Of a stretch of 64,000 nt of DNA, positions 57,862 through 64,000 are shown one piece after another (the stretch's first letter is position 1; the number at the start of each line of letters is the position of its first letter). A model generated the notes under the pieces. It was not told where the DNA came from, searched no databases, and worked only from the letters and a program-made list of their open reading frames with translations. The position numbers and the translations under genes are program-made. The stretch covers positions 31,939,501 through 32,003,500 of the forward strand of contig NC_088303.1 of NCBI RefSeq assembly GCF_032854445.1. The letters run 5' to 3'. The stretch comes from Liolophura sinensis (lineage: Eukaryota > Mollusca > Polyplacophora > Chitonida > Chitonidae).

Positions 57862-59249
57862 AAAACTTACACGTCATTTGCACTATGTCATGTTGTTTCG
57901 AATTCATTGTTGTTATTTTGTAAAGGCTTATTAATTAATCTGTATCTCTTGAAATTTGTAACCAAAGTTTACTAAACATACATAACATGTACACCAAGTC
58001 ATGTAGATGAACTCTATGTTCACCCACCTGCTCATTCCCCAGGTAAACACTGTATCTTTTAAATGGTCGAAACTTAAGGTCACCAAAAGTATACCACACA
58101 TGCACGTTGTCATGAGGAAGTACCCTGTTGATTTTGAGCGTCTTTCTTCTATTTTTCCAGTCTTTTGTCCATTTCCTTGTAAAAGGTTTGAACCCATACC
58201 TGTATTAAAACAGCATACATGTATTTTTGTTACTTTTAGAGTACACTGCATAGTATGTTTTATTTTTCTTCTGTGATGATTTTAACAGTTAAATGTTGTG
58301 ACCATCTTGACAGCAAAAGCCTTCAGATGTTGAAGCATTAAAATAAACTTAACATCATTGAATTGTTATGTAGACGTTAAACAGTGCTGTACAATGTACT
58401 AGCTTGAAAACAAACAGATGGGTTTGACTTTTTTTGCTGTTGTTGAGTTGACATTTTATTACGTGGTAGAAATGACATACTGAATTTAACATTTGCGTCT
58501 TGTGGTAACACTGACTGCATGAATTAAGAGAGTACATGTATGTCTGCACTTGATCATTTTAATATGAAGTTGATACATGTATTTACTCATCTTGTAAAAT
58601 TTTCAAGAGTTTAAACACAAGCTAATTGACTTTCTTTGACAGTTATTTTTTATCTTGTCATAACACAAACAGGTTTTATTGGAGATAAATTTCAATATTT
58701 TAATGAAATATGATGGTACAGAGTGCTAGAAATTTATATTCATAATTTATCAATATCATAACTTTTATTCATGACATAGTGTTTTTATTTTATGGTCAAT
58801 TCTTTTTGAGTTTGAAATAATGCAAATGGCTTATCAGAATTGATGGTAATATGAATTGTTTTCTCTTGGGATAACATCACCTTTACATGGCCTGTACGAA
58901 TGCCAACATGCTGCATGGTTTTGTAATTATCTTTTTTATTAACTTCGTCAAGCAGTTTTATAATAATTAGTGTGTACATGTAATTATTGGCTTTATACAC
59001 GTACATTGTTTTACTTGTTCCTTTTCTCTATATTCCACATGGCCCTAATTGCCTATTACAAATGTCCATTTATTACATGTCGCAGTGTTTTTAGTTGACA
59101 CATTGATACAGGATAATTTCACACAAGATGACATTCTCTCTACACTAAATGTAAAGGATGCAAATCACCCCCCCCCCCCATCCCCACCTCTTTCGTGCCA
59201 GTTGTATTTGACTTAAACAAATGACAACTTTTCACAGTGATGAAAGCAG

Positions 59250-60420
59250 GATATTTCACAGGAGAATGATTTCTTTCGTCGTCTTAATTTGCTCGTCCAG
59301 TTGCAGTTGTTTTCCGGTGGATGGCTCTGAACACGGTGTAATACACACACGGCTATACTGAGCGCAAACCATAACAGTAGAAATGGGATGATTATTTTTG
59401 ATTGGGAATTGCTAGTGTTTAAATCCCTCAGCGTTGGAAGGACATTAATCGAGGCAGGTTTGAGCTCGGGTCTCGGTCGCTGTGCTTCATCGTCAGAAGT
59501 TCTGCGTCAGAAATTGGCTTATTTGGCCAGGGTCATCTCTGGCGTGAAATGGCCGATCCTCAGGAGGCTGAGTCTGTTGCCATTTCCCTCTCGCCGTCTT
59601 CACCTTTCTGCTTAAGGACTCTGAAAACAGAGCTTACGTCTTGTATCATCACCGTTGCAGTACTCCCCCCCCCTTTTTTCTTTCTCCTCTCACTTTCCTT
59701 CTCTCCTCTCCCCCAGGAGAGAGCTTTGTCATTGCTAGTTGATGATGGGATATAATTGTTCATTTTTCCGCCATGATCAGTATGTGCATATGCTATGGCC
59801 TTTGGGAGGACCCCTGACAGCAGGAGGCTGATTCAGTTTGGCAGATCGGTCTTTCTACTGCGGCAAACAACGGGACAGCAGTATCGGTTGTCTTCTCCGC
59901 GGAAACACATCGATGGTCACACTGAGGCTGGCATGTAAACCAAGGGGTTACATTTGTTCATTTCGCAAGTTGGCCAGGCTGCGGAGATTCGACCAATCAG
60001 AAGTGTTATGTTTTCGCAAGCGCTCCATCATCCCCGTGACCAATCCTCAAGGAACGGGAGATGCGGTCTGGCCCGGCGCACCAATATCTCATCCACACAT
60101 CAAATAGATATTTCATTTTAAACATCACAAGACTCAATTCCTTCCTTATTATTTCTTATTACCTAAATAAAGATTGTCAGGAGAGGTGAGGGATGGGGAG
60201 AATTAGCGGCTGCCACGGACGCCTCCCTGTAAAAACCCCGCTGGAGGAATTGGCTGGGAATTGCCGGCCGTTTGGAGAGACCACGGTAATTGCCTCGTCC
60301 CTCTGCGATCTCAACCGGCCAGATTAATGGCGGTGTCAACTGGGTTTGTTTTATTTGCCTCCGCAGGGGAGTTTAGTTAGAGCCTCTCCAACCCCTGTAA
60401 TTGAAACAGTCAATTGATAT
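59250..60420. promoter_or_regulatory. Candidate regulatory island (1.2 kb)
   Basis: One of the clearest islands. Contains ggtaattgcctcgtccctct, ggccagattaatggcggtgt, gtaattgaaacagtcaattg and gttttcgcaagcgctccatc. Non-repetitive, with homeodomain-type TAAT/CAAT words. Small ORFs are in different frames without codon consistency. Confidence 0.35.
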
Positions 60421-61309
60421 AAACAAAATCAGAGATGACAAAGCTGCAGAGTTCTTCAAGTCTCCCCCAAGAGTAACATTGCCTCTTTCTTTCTCTTAAA
60501 TTGATTTTTCTTCTTCCCAATCTCCTCTTAAACCCATCATTTGGTTATCTTGTTCCCCGAGGCAATCAGTGGGTAATGTGCTTGTATGCTGTCAGTTTTG
60601 TCTGTCAGTTCGTCTGTCTGTCTTCTATTCATTTACATTCTACATGAAATCTTCCTAAGCTCATGATTGGAAGGACACTCACTTCTCATAATTTCAGCAT
60701 ATTTTGATTTTCAATCTTTGCTGTGTTACGTATTCTTGGTTGTATAAAATTTAATTTCTTTCCGTTACGTCTACTGCATTTAATAGACTTTATGAACTGT
60801 GTGTGGTAAAACATTAAGCTGTAACAATTCAAGAAACTAATGTAGAAAAATTTAACCAAACTGAAACCTGTAAACATTGTATAAATTTATATAGGAGTAT
60901 ATTTACTTTTGGATGGTAGAATAAATTGGCTGGGCTTACTCTATTTTATAAGCCTTGTCCACTATAGTTTGTCACAAGTTAATCTTAATTCTTTTGCAAA
61001 TATCATAATATGTGGAATATATCATATAACTGACTTTATAAACTGTACAAATTTTTCTGATGAAATATTGCTGTCACTAACCTGTAATATTGGTGTAATG
61101 GTGATATTATAAGCATGTAATATTGATATCATGTGCCTGACATGCTGGAATAATGATATCACCATATAGGTGCTAACTGATACCACAGTTTTAGAGCACT
61201 GTGACTCCATGTGGGCATTGATACCTAGGTAACAAATGTACTCTATGCGTGCCAGTTTTGTATTGGTCGTTTTCTGCAGCATTTATGTGCTAATGTTCAG
61301 GACTGTTTT

Positions 61310-62090
61310 ACATGATTGCCACATGAGGTAGAGAATCGATTGTGTTGTAGGCTGACAGTTTAAGAGAACAGCGCTGGTGTGGACTGTCAGGAGGAGGAGG
61401 CCGAGGGTAGTTAGCTGTGGACACAAGCTGTTGATGAGGGGAATTTGTCAAACTGTTATTACGGAGATGTTGAAGCTTTCTTTATCTCTGGGAGAGAGAG
61501 GATAAGTTTACTATTCCTTGGAGGAACCCAACGTCTGCACAGTGAGTCTTCAGGGAGCAAGCGGTGATTTTGAAAATGCCATGAAGAAATGAATATGTAA
61601 GGCGGCCGAGGTAGAGGAGGTGACAAAACTCTGATGAACTTGAAGAAACAATGTATATGTCAATAGGCCCTCACCAACAAGTATTAGGTTTTTCCCACCT
61701 CGGGCCGGAGCTGTGCGACAGGCCCGGGCCAGCAGTGTGAAATCCTAGTGTGCGGGACACAGCCCGCCTGATGACTCCAATCTCAGCCTCCATTTTACCA
61801 AGGTGTTACAGCCTCAGCAGCCTAATTGACCTGTCAAACCAACAAAGACAGACGTAGAGTTTAGGCCAGACAGTAAACTGCGGAAATCTGAGAATGGACA
61901 CCAAGGGAGATAAGCAGACTGAGCGATGCACCTGAGACTGGTCTGTTAGACAGACGCATCTGTTAAAGGCTGTCACGGCAATTGTACCCGCGCGAGATGT
62001 GATTGGCCGATCTGCTACTTCTCGCTCTGCTCATCTGTTTATAGGCTCGCACCTCTTGTTGGCCTCAGAGGACCATGTCTGGGCGTGAAA
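61310..62090. promoter_or_regulatory. Candidate conserved non-coding island
   Basis: Less AT-rich, non-repetitive sequence (gtaaggcggccgaggtagag, gcagcctaattgacctgtca, acccgcgcgagatgtgattg). No ORF. Confidence 0.32.
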
Positions 62091-62589
62091 AACCCACACA
62101 AACTACCTGTTTACTTTACAGCTGACTTACATGTACAAACTCATCCTCACCAATGTGTACTTTTAACATCTTTAAGTGTGTCCTCATTAGTCTTCACCTT
62201 TCCATCTCCCACTGTCCCAGACACCCGTGAGGAATTCATACTGCCCTTCTTTATTGCAATGATAAAGATTTTTTATACTGGACATATCACCCCAAAATAA
62301 AAAATATATATATTTAATAATAGTAAATGTGATAATAATAATTCCATAAGCTGGAAATACAGTGCAATTACTTGTACCAGTTAATTAGGGACCTTTGAAG
62401 ACTTACACTTGGTCAGATTTTGTATATAAGTATATGATGGACAAATAGAGATGGCTTGTGAGGTGGAAGTTAGGGGTCTTGGGTTGTGTGGGTAGTGGGG
62501 GGTGAAGGTTGCATTGCTATCAAGGTTCAGTCGTTGTTAGAATGACAAGGTTTATTGTGTCAATCACGGATTAGTGGTTTATATGCACC

Positions 62590-62950
62590 AGGTGAATGGT
62601 GAAGTGTGACTGAAGATGATTTGCATGTTGTCCAGGTGGGTTGGATACAGCCCACCTATTGACAGCTCCAGACTTTACTGGACATGCCTAACAAAGGCAC
62701 AATACGCTGATTAGTCTGATATTGTTACCTGCTTGATGACCTGTCCACTTTAGCACATCACACTTTTAATCTGTATGAAGGGACAGGGGGGTGGGTGAAG
62801 CCAGGTGGGTCAGGCATGCCTCATCTGAAGCACAGAAGCTTAGGCTATGCGAGGGGGTGGGGGTCACTTGTGACATAACCTATCCTCTTAACTCTAGCAT
62901 CTCACGCCCTCAGTAACTCTCACTTTGGCTTCTCCCTTTTATTCACCACT
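62590..62950. promoter_or_regulatory. Weak candidate non-coding island
   Basis: Contains gtgtgactgaagatgatttg, ccacctattgacagctcc (a tgacag TALE-type core) and cacctgcttgatgacctgtc-like words. Less distinct than the others. Confidence 0.2.
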
Positions 62951-63148
62951 GCTTGACTGAATGCCATTTAATGTGTTGATCAGAATTCAAAGAGTTTAAT
63001 GTGCCTCTGACAAATCTGTATTGTAGTTTTATGGCCTGTACATATGGCCTGTTAGTGGGAGTCGAAGTGGATAGAACTAGTCTGTTATACTTTGTATGCT
63101 GTGGATCGAGTATGTAGAGACATCTGTGTATTCAAATGTCATCTTATC

Positions 63149-63265
63149 AGGATGTGCACTTCCTCTGGACATATAGTTTCATTTAAATCCTCAACAATTG
63201 CTGTCCAGAGGATGTGCACTTCCTTTGGACATATAGCTTCATTTAAATCATCAACAGTTGTTCAA
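63149..63265. repeat. 60-bp tandem duplication
   Basis: aggatgtgcacttcctctgg acatatagtttcatttaaat and a partner with few changes begin at 63149 and 63209. Confidence 0.85.
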
Positions 63266-64000
63266 CTCTCTTGATTGATACGGAGCACACAGCATATGTA
63301 TGGCTGGTCTAGAAAATCTACTAGACAACAGTCAACCAAACTACCAATTTTAACAAACTACCAATATGTCAGTGACCAAGAATGGCTGTATAAAGGCTGG
63401 CTAAACAAATCCTGGCAGCAATTATGTAAACATTTTCATTCACTAACTTTATAATTTAACTAAATGGTATGAAATATGTCCAGTTTCATGGGTTTAATGA
63501 TTCTGTGTGTTAAAATGTGATATCACAACATTTTGAATAAATCTAGACTGTTCCTGTTTTTAAAGAGGCCAAATTTCACTGGTTATGTGATATGATCTGC
63601 GAACTTTCACACTGTCATCGCTGCTCCAGTTTGGCTTCAGTCCTTTATAATGTAGATGTAACAGCTAAAGACATAACCATAAGAGTATATGAAACCATCA
63701 CATAACATGCGATTCAACTAAACACATACAAATAAATTAAAACAGAATAACAAAAAATTACATCTACAGTCATTCACCTACAAAAAGCACACATTTGCTT
63801 TTTGCTGTATTTTAGGTAACTTGGCCCAAATTCAACTATGCAGGCTGAAAAATCTGTCTCGGTAAAGTCATGTGAATTTCTCTAACCATAATCCTGAAAA
63901 TATGCTCTAGTATACGACTGTAAACTACAATCAGATAAACACTTCCCAGTATTGCTATCAAAGAGAAACTTCAAAGTACTGTAGATGTGTGTTGCTGGAC

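Larger units (their letters stand above)
57285..64000 (+). other. Sowah intron, 5' part, continues beyond the window
   Basis: Holds a family-A SINE, three candidate islands and a 60-bp duplication, listed separately. Recursive-splice-like points occur at 58042/58043 (ctcattccccag|gtaaac) and 63815/63816 (ttgctgtattttag|gtaact). The stretches 57860-59250, 60420-61310, 62090-62590 and 63270-63780 are AT-rich with nothing recognised. No exon for the next ankyrin helix (GYTALH-like) was found. Confidence 0.6.

Noticed and set aside
58161-58178. Small exon-like piece behind a strong acceptor (ctatttttccag) with a gtaaaa donor
   Set aside because: The six residues SFVHFL do not fit the expected Gly-Tyr-TALH continuation, and the donor is weak.

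Overview
This is eukaryotic, AT-rich animal DNA, and nearly all of it is intron. The abundance of tacatgta-like motifs, two tRNA-derived SINE families and many minisatellites suggest a marine lophotrochozoan, most likely a mollusc. The phylum is inferred, not shown. One gene runs across the whole window on the + strand: a multi-exon Sowah (sosondowah ankyrin-repeat) gene, with its first exon(s) off the left edge and the rest of its ankyrin domain off the right edge.

Exons, left to right: part of the N-terminal winged-helix domain (176-237 and 2232-2501), a charged linker (5364-5507), a 45-nt Asp-rich exon (12221-12265), the start of the ankyrin region (13580-13681, GPKEREW...NPSLVRLR), then a series of very small exons. 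These are 12 nt (27193-27204, DITN), 3 nt (28677-28679, G) and 3 nt (35594-35596, Y). A 93-nt exon follows (46628-46720, TALHWAAKHG...NQRS), then two more candidate 3-nt exons (56693-56695, M; 57282-57284, G). Every boundary from 237 onward is phase 0. Joined in order they read R-DITN-G-Y-TALHWAAKHG, which matches the Sowah core [KR]DFxTG[FY]TALHWAAKHG without a gap. The run of single-codon exons, separated by introns of 0.6 to 11 kb, is the main discovery in the window.

The introns hold three kinds of material. (1) Tandem arrays. At least two appear to have grown out of the 3' ends of Sowah exons: the 99-bp array at 5461-6054 and the 30-bp array at 13643-14222. A third, at 24417-26655, is 30 copies of a 73-bp unit, 29 of which end in a strong splice-acceptor sequence. 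Others lie at 3098-4678 (68 bp), 21686-22300 (31 bp), 38077-39945 (32-35 bp) and 51038-51776 (48 bp). (2) SINEs and older dispersed repeats, several with clear target-site duplications. The two SINE families share a similar 3' tail. (3) Islands of more balanced composition without ORFs, for example 14440-15960, 27230-28320, 35930-37190, 48560-49960, 52320-53150, 59250-60420 and 61310-62090. These look like conserved non-coding elements.

The islands make sense in context. Sowah is the known bystander gene of the ancient Iroquois (Irx)-Sowah regulatory block of bilaterians, whose introns carry enhancers for neighbouring Irx genes. I infer that the long introns here do the same, but no Irx gene is in the window. 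The only other possible coding signal is a decayed open stretch on the minus strand at 54374-55239, which I cannot identify.
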